DNA of 64,000 bases from Dimorphilus gyrociliatus (lineage: Eukaryota > Annelida > Polychaeta > Dinophilidae): positions 122,195 through 186,194 of the forward strand of contig CAJFCJ010000004.1 in NCBI GenBank assembly GCA_904063045.1. The letters are read 5' to 3'. Shown in pieces: positions 35,710 through 47,825 of the stretch (the stretch's first letter is position 1; each line of letters opens with the position of its first letter). A program made the translations under genes and the position numbers. Under the pieces are notes generated by a model. That model searched no databases, was not told the origin of the DNA, and saw only the letters and a list, made by a program, of their open reading frames with translations.

Positions 35710-35728
35710 CCACGTGATTAGTGACTCA
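35710..35728 (+). promoter_or_regulatory. CACGTG core and AP-1-like site in XBP1 promoter
   Basis: CCACGTGA at 35710-35717 contains the ACGTG core shared by UPRE-type bZIP sites (one mismatch to TGACGTGG in reverse). TGACTCA at 35722-35728 is a perfect AP-1 heptamer. Both lie between the ERSE and the XBP1 ATG. Confidence 0.45.
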
Positions 35729-35834
35729 TTGTTCCTGGGATAAACAATGTGCTAAGCAATAATTTCGACGATTTTCTAATTTTAGCGTGATTTATCACAG
35801 CTTAATTATTTAAAAACCATAACTAACAACAAAC

Positions 35835-36715
35835 GTGATGACTTCTACGCAGAAAACAATTATGGTCAAGCCTCAAGTTGTTAAACGCCCCATTGTTGAA
35901 GTGATCGGAGGCTATCACGCGGCAGCGGACACTCTCGCCCATCAAGATTATATTCTCGATCAAGATGAGATCAATAGCGGAAACCCTAGTAAAAAACGCC
36001 GAAGGTTAACCTATCTAAGCCCAGAAGAGAGATTATTAAGGAGAAAGTTGAAAAATCGAGTTGCTGCGCAAATAGCCAGAGATAAGAAGAAGGCAAAAAT
36101 GTCTGAGTTAGAAGAAATGATAGCCAAGTTAGAAGAGCAGAATCGCAAGTTACAAAGTGAAAATTATAATCTAAAGAAAGAAGTTAAAGCTGCTAACGAA
36201 GAAAAGGAGCAATTGAAATGTCAAATGGGTGGTACTATTACCAGAAGATGTAAGGATGAGATCACCGAGTCAGCTGAACTCATTTTTCCTCTGCCGAAGG
36301 AAAGATCTCTTCCTCTTCTTCAGCTAATAGCTCACTTATTCACGACGATCATGACAGTCAACCTGATCTGCTGCAGCAGCTCATTGATCAAATCGAAATC
36401 ATTCCAGATGAAGATGTCGGAGCAAGAAAGACAGCTGAGTTGGATCACAAATACAGCAAGATTAGATCTGAACCTTCAGTTTCAGCTACTCAAGTCGAAG
36501 ACCTGACATTAGAGGAAAGCTTACAAGAATTACAGAAAATCGGATTGAAGTTACTGCAAGATGATGATAATGTTACGTCTGTTCCCTCTCCCCAATCAAT
36601 AGGATCTAATGATCTCTCGTCGGACGACTCTGGATTTTTAAGTGATCAGTTTCTGGATAGTAATTTCACAGATGTTGACTCATACCTTCCCGAACTCTTT
36701 CCTGTATTGTCATGA
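35835..36715 (+). CDS. XBP1: XBP1, unfolded-protein-response bZIP factor (unspliced and IRE1-spliced forms)
   Basis: No conventional introns. The unspliced frame runs 35835-36506 (223 residues). IRE1-type removal of 36274-36293 (20 nt) shifts the frame so that translation continues to the TGA at 36713-36715 (about 286 residues). The bZIP region KKRRRLTYLSPEERLLRRKLKNRVAAQIARDKKKAKMSELE is nearly identical to human XBP1 in its basic part, with a leucine zipper following. The unspliced tail has a hydrophobic stretch (LPLLQLIAHLF, then IMTVNLICC) like the HR2 region that tethers XBP1u mRNA to the ER. The spliced tail is acidic (DDDNV, SSDDSGFLSDQFLD, TDVDSYLPELFP), as expected of a transactivation domain. 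The promoter carries an ERSE. The spliced frame ends 86 bases from the stop of the convergent DFPase gene. Confidence 0.96.
36267..36303 (+). promoter_or_regulatory. IRE1 unconventional splice site (twin hairpins, 20-nt intron)
   Basis: 5' hairpin: stem GAGT/ACTC (36267-36270 with 36278-36281), 7-nt loop CAGCTGA, cut after G36273. 3' hairpin: stem TTTCCT/AGGAAA (36285-36290 with 36298-36303), loop CTGCCGA, cut after G36293. Both loops fit C-x-G|x-x-G-x. The released 20 nt is 2 modulo 3, as are the 26-nt human and 23-nt fly and worm introns, so the frame switches in the same direction. Confidence 0.92.
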
Positions 36716-36801
36716 ATATTTTTTTCTTTGTTGTTTATTTTTTGCATGTATTGTATATTTTCAAAGCAAAACTAATATAATAGACGTAAAATTTTCATCA
36801 T

Positions 36802-37800
36802 CTACAAATCGCAAAATTGTTTTGCTCCTTTACATGACCAGGAAGTTTTCCAAACTGCATGATTAGTATGCTCGGTTACATATAATTCGCTGGAATCTGG
36901 CTTGAAGTGAACGTTGCTTACCCTTTCAAAGGGTAGACGTAATCTTTTCTCTAGAATACCTTCCTTGTTGAAAACTTCAATAAATCCTGCTCCCCAGTTA
37001 GCGACGAGTAGTTTTCCATCACTATCCCAGTCCATACCATCAGGTCCCCCTAAGTGATTTCCGGGAACTTTACCCCATTCCTTCCTTTTTCCAATATTGC
37101 CATTGTCCTGGATTTCGTAAGACCACAACGTTTTCGTTCCAGTTTCAGCTACAATAACGAATTCTGGTGTCCCTTTACTTGAATGACTTACCGCAATACC
37201 ATTGGGGAAAGCAAGTCCTTCATCAAATTTGATTATTTCTTTAGATTTGGTATTCAAACGGTACACTGATCCAAATTTGAAAGGTGATCCATCATTTTTA
37301 TCTATCGATCTTTCGTAGGGGTTGGGTGCAATCTTTCCCGCGGGGGCCGTTATCCACAAAAAACCATTATAATCAAAAATCAAGTCATTGCATCCCTGCA
37401 TTGTTTCGCCATCTTTATCTGTTTTACAATATTGTTCAAAAGTTTTGGAATTGATATCAATTCTTAAGAGGCCAAGGCGCATATCAGAAACCCATAGATA
37501 CCCTTCCTGGTCAATTTGGCATCCTGCTGGAACTCCTCCATATCCATCAACATTTGGTGTGCAAATAACGCTTTGCTGTAAAATTTTCATCATTAGCTAA
37601 AGATATAGCAAAAATAATCTGCCTACTTCTCCATTAGCAAGGTTTATTTCTACAATCTGGCCTGCATGTTGATCATCAACCATACGTTCAGGACTTACAG
37701 CAAAAAATCGACCTTGGGGGGTGAATATCGGCCCCTCAGCTCCTGGTAGCAAATCGGTAAGTTTTGTGAATTCAGCTTCAACGATGGGCGTTTCATTCAT
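36802..37800 (-). CDS. DFPase-type SMP-30/gluconolactonase family phosphotriesterase
   Basis: Two exons, 37627-37800 and 36802-37575, phase 0, 315 residues (squid DFPase has 314). It is a six-bladed beta-propeller enzyme with a catalytic calcium. Predicted calcium ligands/active-site residues align with squid: Glu22 (GAEGP), Asn121 (MQGCND), Asn183 (FPNGIA), Asp237 (GGPDGMD). The active-site His is in VHFKPDS. Motifs GYGGVPAGCQ, DMRLGLL and LWITAPAG are strongly conserved. The native substrate in squid is uncertain; these enzymes hydrolyse some organophosphate esters and possibly lactones. There is no signal peptide, so it is probably cytosolic. It converges with XBP1. Confidence 0.93.
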
Positions 37801-38815
37801 ATTGTTATTGATTTAAATCCTGGCACAATACTAAGAACAAAACGTATAATCTGGGAGGAGTTTCAAATACAAATTATTCAATTTTTCTTATGAATTGAAT
37901 AGTATCCACATTAATTCAATTTTTTTTCTAATTTATATCACAACAAACACGGATAACCGTAATACAGAATATTTTTCAGGTATTTAAATATTAATTAGGC
38001 TATTAAATCCCAATGGAAAGTAGGCGTCGAATTTTTTCATCAATAATAAGTTTTGATACTTAGGTATTACAAATATTAAAAATACTATCACAATATAATC
38101 CGTTGAGATAAGACAAAGCCATAAGCAGCTTTACACCTATATAATAATCGGTTTTTTTAAAGCTAGAAAGTGTTGTAAAACATTTGAAGAGAATAAAATC
38201 GATACTTTTCCTATCATTTACTAATACAATACGATTGAAGATACTGATTTGGCAACTGTTGGTTTGTTGGTTCGTTCATTGTTTATCTAAGGTATGATAG
38301 TCCTCAAAATTTATTGAGATTATTTGAGAGAAAGGTAATCAATATGTAATTGACATATTTTTCCAAGTGTATTTATTTGGTGTTTCTTATTATTTTAATT
38401 GAATTGATTATCGAGATTGTGTAGACTATAAGAAGAAAAAATGAGGGATTAGTTGCACTCAATGTAGTATTTGTTTTTACTTTTTGGTTATGTTTCTTTT
38501 CCTGAAGGAGTTAGTTTATTGATTATTTGTCAGGTATTACTGAAATATATCTTATCGTTTCAGCTATCTAAAAAATGTGAATAGTTTAAAACTTTGAAAA
38601 AGTTAGCTTTTTAGGCTCATTCGATTGAATGACAGTATAATGAAACATTTTTATTTTCTACAACAATGGTCTTTCGAATTACTAAACATTTATCTATGAT
38701 TATTTACTCACTACAGAAAGCCCTTACAATCAGTCAGTTTGTCGTCTGATACAGCACGTGATCTAGTATCATGTGATAAATTGAAACTGGTAAACACGGT
38801 AGCAGACGAAACAAA
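37801..38815. other. divergent intergenic region, DFPase and RICTOR 5' sides
   Basis: 1,015 AT-rich bases. The only notable motif is a pair of E-boxes close to the RICTOR ATG. No exon is seen. Confidence 0.5.
38755..38777 (+). promoter_or_regulatory. tandem E-boxes upstream of RICTOR
   Basis: CACGTGAT at 38755-38762 and CATGTGAT at 38770-38777, 15 bases apart, 40-60 bases before the RICTOR start. The CACGTG core suits bHLH-zip factors such as MITF/TFE, USF or MYC. Function is inferred. Confidence 0.4.
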
Positions 38816-41800
38816 ATGTCGTCTCTAGTAGGTCGCGGTAGTCGTAACTTTAAAAGATTTCGACGGAGTAAGTGTTTAATTACTTTTAAACTGTATGTGA
38901 TATAGTGAAAAAAAATTTAAATAACCAGATCGACGCGACAGTTCAGAAGATTATGTATCATTGGATTATAAACGACGTAAGATATAAAATTGAATTGCAA
39001 TTAACCCGAAAATTGGTACATGAATCGATCTGAGAATAAGTTTTTATTTTTTAAACATAATCACAACTTGATGATTTTAATAGATTATTACTTATATGAA
39101 TAAAAATGGATTTTAAACGGCGTTCTCAAATCGACGCTTTGTACCGCCTGACCTCTGTTTTGGTTGGGTACGAATCGATGGTTAGTTTATATATATATAG
39201 TTCGTTTTTTTATTCCAGCACCGATAGAGAATATAAGAGAACTTTTAGAGTCTATAGTTAAACCAAATACCGGCAAAGTTAAGAAATTGGGAAGTTTAAA
39301 TGCTTTGGCAAGATTTATTGCAAGATTACCTGTTTACGCTTGTTTGGGATATTCTTTGCATGATATATTAACATGGTTAATATTTTTTTCCATATATTTT
39401 CTGATGCTACATAAAATATATATATATATATATATTTGATATTCGATTGCTTTAAGAATGCTTTAGGCAAACGGTTCGACCGTGCAAAGCAAATTTAAAG
39501 GAAACTAACTATCTTACGGGCTTGTTTCTGGTCGGATATTACCTAACAGATTCGTCTAATAGATTTTACTTTACTTGAATTAAAAATTTCTATAAACTAA
39601 TTTTATTTATATTATATTCCATCTTTGATTGTTACAGCCTGCAGGTGGCACTATGTCAAGATTCGAAAGAAGTTCGAACAGCATGTCTTAGGGCAATAAG
39701 ATTCCTATGCCGTAATCCAGAGACAGTATATGTCATAATGGAATTAAATATAGACTTTTTAATAGTACGCAGTTTAGACATTTGTCTTGATAATGATATG
39801 GAAAGAATGCACGCTTTAAGGCTTATAAGGAAGATTATGCTTACCGCTCCAACATCTATGCCTTCGTCCTTTGTCCGTTGCCTAATATCTATTGCTAATT
39901 ACGAGGGTGTGCCAAGCCAAAATCGGGACAAATTTATAAATGTGTGCTTAGCGACAGTGTGTGAATTATGCTATTTAAATTCTCAATTAGCAGCTTCTCA
40001 TTACGCAATCGGGACTATCCTTAAAGCTGCACTAGATTGTACTGATCCTTCGCGGAATGAGGCACTTATTTCGACTGTCCTCTACTTATTAAATAGGCCT
40101 TCTACTCGCAAGTTCATAATGAATGATGTTGATTTGGAATTTTTACTCGCAGCATTCACGGATCATACTGTTGCTGGATCTAGTCAAAACGAGCATTTAG
40201 GGTGAATATTTTGAAAACATATGCATTTTCACAGATTTATAATCTCTGTTTTATAGGGATTCTTGGGATAATCGCTTTAATGGCAGCAAATTAGCGATTT
40301 GTACTATTTTCAAGTCATGGCCAGGCTTAGTTAGATTATGTCGGCCAAATGGGTCAGGTTTACAATCTTTATTAGGAGTGCTAAGATTACCACTATCAGG
40401 AGTTCGCAAAGAAATAATTGATATTCTTTTTGATGTCTTCCGCCTGCAAACGCCTATATGGACGCCAGATTTTTCAATTGCACTATCCAGTATTGATAGT
40501 TCGGCTACTAAAGAAACTTGGAAATTATCAGAGGGATTCGTCGGCGAAGAAGGAAAAGCAATACTCCCCCATTTAGCAAAAACTAGACCTAATCTAGTTG
40601 ATAATCACGTTGCAGCCCTTTTGGTAGCCTTTTTAAAGTCAGGTTTATTAGAGGTAATGGAAACTTGGCGTATTTGGAAAGGTTTTGTCCGTTTTAATTA
40701 AGTTTTAATTTTTCAGACTTTGGTAGTGGTCATTACGACCAGTAAGGATGAAGTATCTGTCCGAGCAACCATTCTGTTGGGTCAAATTTTACATTTAGCT
40801 AATTCCTTATTACCTGTTGAAATTGCTCAATATAGTCATTGTTTACCAACACTTGTGAAAATGACGTCATCTCCAGACGTTGATCCACAACAAAGGGACC
40901 GGGCCAATAGGGCCGTTAAATGTTTAGATCGATTACATTCTATGAAGAGACGGGGACCAGTTCCATACAGCCTTTATTTAGATGCTATTGTACAAAGATC
41001 ATCTGAAGGATACGAACAAATGTATAAGCCTTTGCACTTGAACACCGAAAAATTGTTATTTTGCGTAGATAAAAATGCTGATCATGACGTTATTAGCCAA
41101 GCAATAAGAGAAAGCGGTGTCTTGTCCTACAAGGAAGTGGTCAGTTGGAATTGGCACATAATATGTTCAATTTTAAAATGGCCAGATGAGGAATTGAGGA
41201 AATTAGAGGATGAAGCCAATAAAAAGTTCATAAGAAGGATTGTTAATTTTTTTAAACCAACCTCTCGCCAATTTTCAACAATCAGTTACTTTTACGAAGG
41301 GGGAAGAACGTTAGCTCTAGCCGGTTGTCATTTAGTTGATTTTCTATTGGATTGCGATGAATTGGAAGGTAGAAGATTCGCTGAAGATTGGTTAGACGAT
41401 ATTGCAGCTTGTATCGAGGAGATAAAAGTTCCCAGAGCAACTGCAAATTTACTTTTTTCACCAGATAATGTTCGAAAAAATTTAAGTCAATATTATTTTC
41501 TATTTATTGGACGATTTTCCGCAAGTTTAAAAGGAGAGAAATTACTTAAAGAACAAGGAGTTTTTCATTGTTTATTGGATTTAATGACAATTTCTCAGCA
41601 CGATACCTACGTTAAATTAATAGTTTCAACTCTCGATTATTCTAGAGATGGCTTTACTAGAGTCATTTTGTCCAGAGGATTAACAGCTACATCTGAATCA
41701 GCAAGATTATATATAACAACATTTATGAGAGTTTTGCTAAGAGCACGTTCGCCATTTTTTAGTAGTTGGGGTATAGAGAAACTCGTTCAGCAATTATGCG

Positions 41801-44453
41801 ATCAAAGTAAACCAGTTGTTATGGAGGCCCTTAGCGTTTTAAATGAGGCTTGTGAAGAACAAGTGAACATTAATAATCTTGTTTCTCATAAACCAGCCGT
41901 GTTACATTTAGGGGCCAAAGGAGAATTACTGCTCGCAAGATTTTTATCTGTTCCTGCTGGCTTTCAATATCTTAGTGAAATGAATTACGTACAAAACGAA
42001 CTAGATAAATGGCATGCAAACTTCAACTTAAAGTATGTTCATATCGTTGAAGAGTGTTTGAATGATGCTTTAATGGTATTTGAAAAGGGACCAGATGGAA
42101 CTTTCGCTAGGCGGAGCCAAAGAAGAAAGCCAAGAATGGACGCGTACGTTCCCGTTCATTTATATGGGGAATTGGTTCAGCATAAAGTGGGGTTTGACCT
42201 TTTGAATAGACAATCATATATAAGAGACTATTTTAGTGCTGTCAGAAGAGGTTGCGTTGATAGTGAAGATGAAATACTTCGCTTAAAGGCATCACTATGG
42301 GTCGTTGGTCATATATGCACGTCTGTCTGGGGTGTAAATATTGTTAAGACACAAGGAAGCGTTTCCGATATTGTAAGACTTGCAGAAGAATGTCCCGTTT
42401 ATTCTGTTCGTGGAACTGCTTTCTATGTTTTAGGTTTAGTTGGTTCAACTTCAAAAGGTGCCATGCTATTGCAATTGGAAAATTGGTTAACTGTAAGACA
42501 TAAGGGTTCAGATGTTTGGCCCGTTGTCGAGAAACGGCCTAGAGCAATTCTTGAAAGTCACGGCGATGACCGTTCAGTTAGTAGTCTAAGTGTTTGCTCA
42601 GAGAAATCTGGTATAAGCGTTGAACAAACTCCAATACCAAATTTAGAAGAAAAGTTAGAAAAGAAGAGAACTGAGCGAGATTCGGGCCATGGATCGTCTA
42701 AACCAGCTTCGTTTTATTTGGATACAGAGCAACACAGCCATAGCGTTCCTGTGGAAGTTAAAATATTAGAAAGTTCTCCAACAACAGAGTTACCTAATCG
42801 CGGTAGCGCTCCTGCAGCCCCTTCCCTATCTCATAATACATCAGGTTTTTCATCTCAAGATGAATCGCCCAATCTTTCTCCTCAGGCATCCTTTATTAAA
42901 CATAGAACAAAGAAAAAGATTGTGCATTCACCGGAAAACGATGAAGAAGGCTATGCAACAATCCGTCAACTACGTCAATTGCGTTCATCGTTTGATATAC
43001 AAGACTCTAATTCGAGTTCACCTTTATTCTGGGATGATATGAACCCTTTGGTATCTGACGTTCGAACAAAAAGATTAAGGTATTTAATAAGTATACTTAA
43101 AATTTTAATCAGCAAATAAAAGATATTTAATCATAACTAAGGACTGGATTTCTAAAAAAAGAACATAGTATTCTCCTCAGAGAATACAGAATAAATATTA
43201 ATTTAAGCACTAGAGAGAGTAGAATTCCAGTCTATATTTATATAAGTTACACCTTCATGTTGATTGTGAAAAAAAACAAGCTAAACTGATTCAGATCGCC
43301 TGTTCGATCGCGCTCAACAAATTCGTTCACAGCTCGAAAATTGATTTCAAGTATAAGAAAGAGTAGTTTATTATCATGGTTGGTGCAGTTTGAAGATTCT
43401 CCTCTAACACCCAGCCGCTTTTTTTCGTTTCTTTTTTTTTAAATTCTGTTATGAGCTTAATTTAGTAAGCTTTATTATTTTACTAACTGATCAAATGTTC
43501 CTTATCTATCCCAATTATTTTCGTTATCAAATTGCTTAGTCCTCGTAGTTGTATTTCTTGTAGTTTCATTCTCTAGTGCATGAATAGTTTTGGTCTTAAG
43601 ATCTGCTTCTTTTTTTTTAATTTGTATTATTTTTTGAATATCAACATATCATTAATTGCTTTTTTAATCCTGTTTATCAACAAATATAGTTCAGGAGGAT
43701 TACCGAGCGCTGCTGTTAGTGTTACTTCGTTTGATATAGACGTCCCTCATAATTATTCGCAGACAACTCTTGATACGAATGTTAGAACCAATTCCTCTAC
43801 GACATCCGGTAGGGCCGAATATATTGGAATCGCTCTACCAGCAGAGATTAACCTGTTATTGGAAAGTGACGACCCTCCGCGAAATGAAGAAACACATTAT
43901 CCTAATGGAAAAACGATTGCTGATGCATCAGCCGAAATTCATAAACATCAAGAAAAATTTTGCCTGGAATGTTTAGGGGAGCCGAAGGAGGATACAATAT
44001 ATAATATAACAAATTCAACTCAAATGAATGAAGAAACTCCTGAAGGACGATTTTTAATAAGGAAAGAGTGCTTACGATTAATTGTCAATTTAAGTAGTTC
44101 CGTTGGTGCCAAAAAAGTTTCAGAACCGGGACTTTTACAGTAAGTAGTTTATTATTGAGATTTTTGATGCAATTATTGCTAAATTATTAAAACTTTATAG
44201 ATTAAAACAAAAATTTAAATCAACGTTTGAGAATGCTTGCTTATTCTCTGATGTTTGCTATCTGTTGGCAAACTATAATTATAGAATAAATGCTCGTCGT
44301 TTCATACAAGAATTATTTCAAGATGTAAAATGTGACTTCCTCCTAAAACGGGCCCAGAAAATTCTTGGTTTACACACCTCTGCACAAAGATCTGATTCGT
44401 TGTCTTCTAGAGAGTTTGTTCTGGTCGAAAATAGAGAAGAATCAAATGTATAA
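38816..44453 (+). CDS. RICTOR: RICTOR, scaffold of TOR complex 2
   Basis: Eight exons: 38816-38867, 38929-38976, 39219-39375, 39638-40201, 40257-40653, 40717-43079, 43690-44139, 44201-44453, 1,427 residues, all phases closing. Human RICTOR has about 1,708. The N-terminal armadillo/HEAT region matches throughout: KEVRTACLRAIRFL, MERMHALRLIRKIM, NEALISTVLYLLN, SVRATILLGQILH, KRRGPVPYSLYLD, QYYFLFIGR, TLDYSRDGFTRVILS, VYSVRGTAFYVLGL. After it comes a Ser-rich, probably disordered segment much shorter than in vertebrates, then AEYIGIALP, CLRLIVNLSSSV and the C-terminal ARRFIQELFQDV block. RICTOR holds TOR kinase, SIN1 and AKT-type substrates for phosphorylation at membranes. The ~610-base sixth intron could hide an alternative exon. 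Confidence 0.97.
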
Positions 44454-44888
44454 TGTTGGTTTGCTCAAGTGATTAAAAGAAACTATGCACTTTATCGGTG
44501 CTTGTGATAATTGTTTGTTGTTGCACAAAATTGCATTTATTATACAAGTACTATAAATAGGACGTCGTACACTATCTGACTTCCGCTAGCGCCGTCTGTG
44601 TTTAATAGAGTCGTAAAGGCAATAATTAAAAGATAAAATATACAGTATTAACTGACTCCATCAAAAACAGGCTGGTTTAAGATCAACGTTTTGTGATCAT
44701 TTTGTCGTGCATGATGAACTCTTGAATAATTTTGCGTGCTAAAATTGGCGCTGAGAGATCAAACATTTGATGAACGACACTTGTCTATGGGAAGTTAGAA
44801 ACAAAAAAATACAGTCTTTCTATATCATCCAATAATAATAATAAACGTATAAAAAATATAATAAACGACTATATACAAAACAGTACTT
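44454..44888. other. convergent 3' region, RICTOR and zinc-finger/AT-hook gene
   Basis: 435 AT-rich bases, with TATACAGTATT near 44639. No gene is seen. Confidence 0.5.
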
Positions 44889-46859
44889 TCATGGATTGTT
44901 TGGTACTTCAATCACGCGAATTTCTGTATTTATGGGTTTTATCTTGCTTTCTTTTTTTGGTATAGATTCAATAACGATTTGTTGAATTTCTTTACGTTCC
45001 TCTTGGCGTTCTTTTCTAGGTGTTCTTTTAAATTGCTTCGGCGCATTTTCAACTTGAATTTCGATTCCTGTACCTACAGTAACGTCCTCTAAAACAATTG
45101 TACTTTCATTAGCTGGTTTTTCAGAATTTTCCATTTTCCTTTTTGGAGGTCTCCCTCTTTTAGCAGGTAAATAACCAGTTACCCACGATTGATTATTGTC
45201 TACTTTTGTCGTTTCTTCACTTTTTCTCATATCTTTAAGCATTCTCTCATGTTCTGCCATTTCCATATCTGCTATTGTTAACGTTTGTTTTTCTACTTTC
45301 TTTTCAATATCTTCTAAGTATTGATCGAGGCCCCCCTCAGGCTCCGCATCTGTTTGAGGATCATAATGCATAATTTCTTTTTCAATTTCTGCGTAATTAG
45401 GTAAAGGTAATGTCTTTAAGTTTCTTTTCTCGTCAGGCAGTCGGGCCCCGCACTCATACGCTTCGTTAGACAGATAGTACATCCAAGGTGAGCAAAACAC
45501 TCTTCGACATTCTATCGGATCAACTGGACTTGGTCTATATAAAAGTCCAGAAAGCATTGAAGTTGTATTTTCAGAATAAGAAACATTTGAATTGACTCGT
45601 TGAATTGTTGTTGTTTTTGAACCTCTTGGACGTCCTGGTCCACGAATACCTGACTGTAATGATCCCCTTTCTGTTCTAGTTATAAATTCTGATCGTTGCA
45701 TGTTTCTGAAAGCAAAAATTCATAAATTTAAAACATATCCGAAAGGATGAGAGAGAATTTCCAAAGAAAGTTTGATAATCCATTAGGTTTTTTCTACCTT
45801 CACTCAAATTACATTAAAAAACATAAATATTTCAGAGTATTGATAATATGTTTGCACCTATATGCAAATTAAACAACTTACTTAAATTTAGGATGATTCT
45901 TGTGTTTCGCTTGAACATGATCGTACAGTTGTGATGGTGCGGTGAACAGTAACTCAAAACAGAAAGGGCAAGAGTACAAGACGACTTCTTTAGTTTTATT
46001 GTTTCCCTTCAAGGACATAATATCTCCATCGACTTCTATCCGTTTTTTCATACCAGGAACAGTCATATATGTCTTTTTACCATCAATTTCTTCAACAGTT
46101 GCTGAATTTGTTATTTCAGTTGGATTTCTAAGATTTTTTTCAGAACTGGTATTTGCAACATTTGAGAACTCATATTGCAGATTATCAGCTGCTGCATTTG
46201 CTTCTGATTCCCCAGCTATAGGTTTTGTTTGGTCTTTATTTTCATGAACAATTGCCCCATATTTAGTTAATTCAGCGAAGTTATTTAAACCACTATTTAA
46301 CAATGCAATAACAACCTCTTGATTCTGAACTGGACATTCGACGACTACTTCTTTATTTCCATAATCTACTAGAAGGTTAACTTTTTCTGAACTGTCACAA
46401 ACAGAATTATTTTGGGTTTCTTCATGAACATGATCCTTATATGGTGAATCATCGTCAAGAATTAGTGTAATAGCTTGATTCCCTTTTCCCACTGACTGTG
46501 CGACTGCTTGGCAAGCTTCCATCGCTTGGTTAACATCCATATCAAGAGCAAGAGCTAACTGAAATTGTGTTCCATCTGAAGTGCTAAATGTTAATTTATT
46601 CGTTTTCTCTTCAGGCACATTTTGCAAGTCCTCATTGCTATTTTGCAGCCCCTGTAATATTAACATCATAGCAATACACTCATTAGTATCGCGATTATAA
46701 ATCACAAAGAAAACCCCTTAAAAAATTTTACTTCCTTTTAAGAGATATAAATCGTATATTTCACGAGATTTAACTTCTATGGTTATTTAAATGATTTATA
46801 ACTAGATAATGTCTGAAAAGCAATACCTCTTTAAGAGTGCCTGAGCCGTTCCTTTCCAT
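44889..46859 (-). CDS. unrecognised nuclear protein with one C2H2 finger and two AT-hook-like motifs
   Basis: Three exons: 46827-46859, 45882-46651, 44889-45705, 539 residues. The first ~235 residues are acidic and Asn/Glu-rich. A single C2H2 finger follows: CPFCFELLFTAPSQLYDHVQAKH. Next is a GRPRGSK AT-hook-like motif, then a conserved-looking block (RPSPVDPIECRRVFCSPWMYYLSNEAYECG) with four Cys, a Glu-rich helical stretch, a second AT-hook-like KRGRPPKRK and a charged tail. The combination suggests DNA binding, probably as a transcriptional or chromatin factor. I cannot assign an orthologue. The Cys-containing block may be a small uncharacterised domain. Confidence 0.8.
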
Positions 46860-47825
46860 AGTCAGAATTGTTGATTTTCTGGAAAAAAATATTTCATATC
46901 AGTGTGAAAACTAGTTTTAGAAAGTTCAAACCCTTTATTTTATCATGAACTAAAGGACTACTACTAGAATTTATCTTAAAAAAACATTAAGGTTTACACA
47001 CGAATATAAAGAACACAGTGGATTAAATACAGTTTTCAGTTATATCATATTAAAAATGATTTAAACTTAATGTGATTAAATACGTTAATATCTCTATACT
47101 TCCTTTGTGAAACTGACCTATAACATTTATGGTATTTCTTTAAGGGTCGTTTATAGGCAATTAATAGACCCAAAAGTTATTAGGCGAATCCAAAATGTAG
47201 AAATTTTCCAAGCATGAATTATTTCAGAGAAACTAGAGCTCTAAAAATTCCAAGAATTAAGTAAAATATTAAACAAATTATCTTCTTTTTTGAAAAGATT
47301 TTCTAGTTTCCTAAGTTAACAAGTAAATTTTAATAAATTTAACCTAAAATATCAGCTCCCAAAATGGAGGATCTTATCTGTTAATTTGGTGAAGGAGGAC
47401 TCTTTAGCAATAATAAAAAAACTTAATTTTTCATTTTGTAAATTTGACGCTAATACAAATTGGAAAATTAAATTGACTAGGTTTTTATTTCTACCTACTG
47501 TTAAATCTAGAAAAAAAATAACAGAAGTATTGATAGTAACCACCCCGAACTCTTGAAATGAAATCGTCCGAACGCTTATTAATGAGGTTTCGTATTCCTG
47601 ATTGAAAGTATGCAGATCAAGAACGGTAATGAACAATGACAGGAAATAAAAACTAACCGGTTATACTACCCATTTTGTTACAACCAATGAGCATTGAGCT
47701 GCTGACCTATGTGACCCGAAAATATTTACTAATACGCCACTTATTATGCTAGTCAGTCATACATGCGATATATGTTCGAAGACTAATAAAGCTTGAAATA
47801 CTTTTCTGCACTATCTCATTTTAAA
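46860..47825. other. divergent intergenic region, zinc-finger gene and SUN gene
   Basis: 966 AT-rich bases with start codons at both sides. The short open frames here lack protein character. No motif is claimed. Confidence 0.5.
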
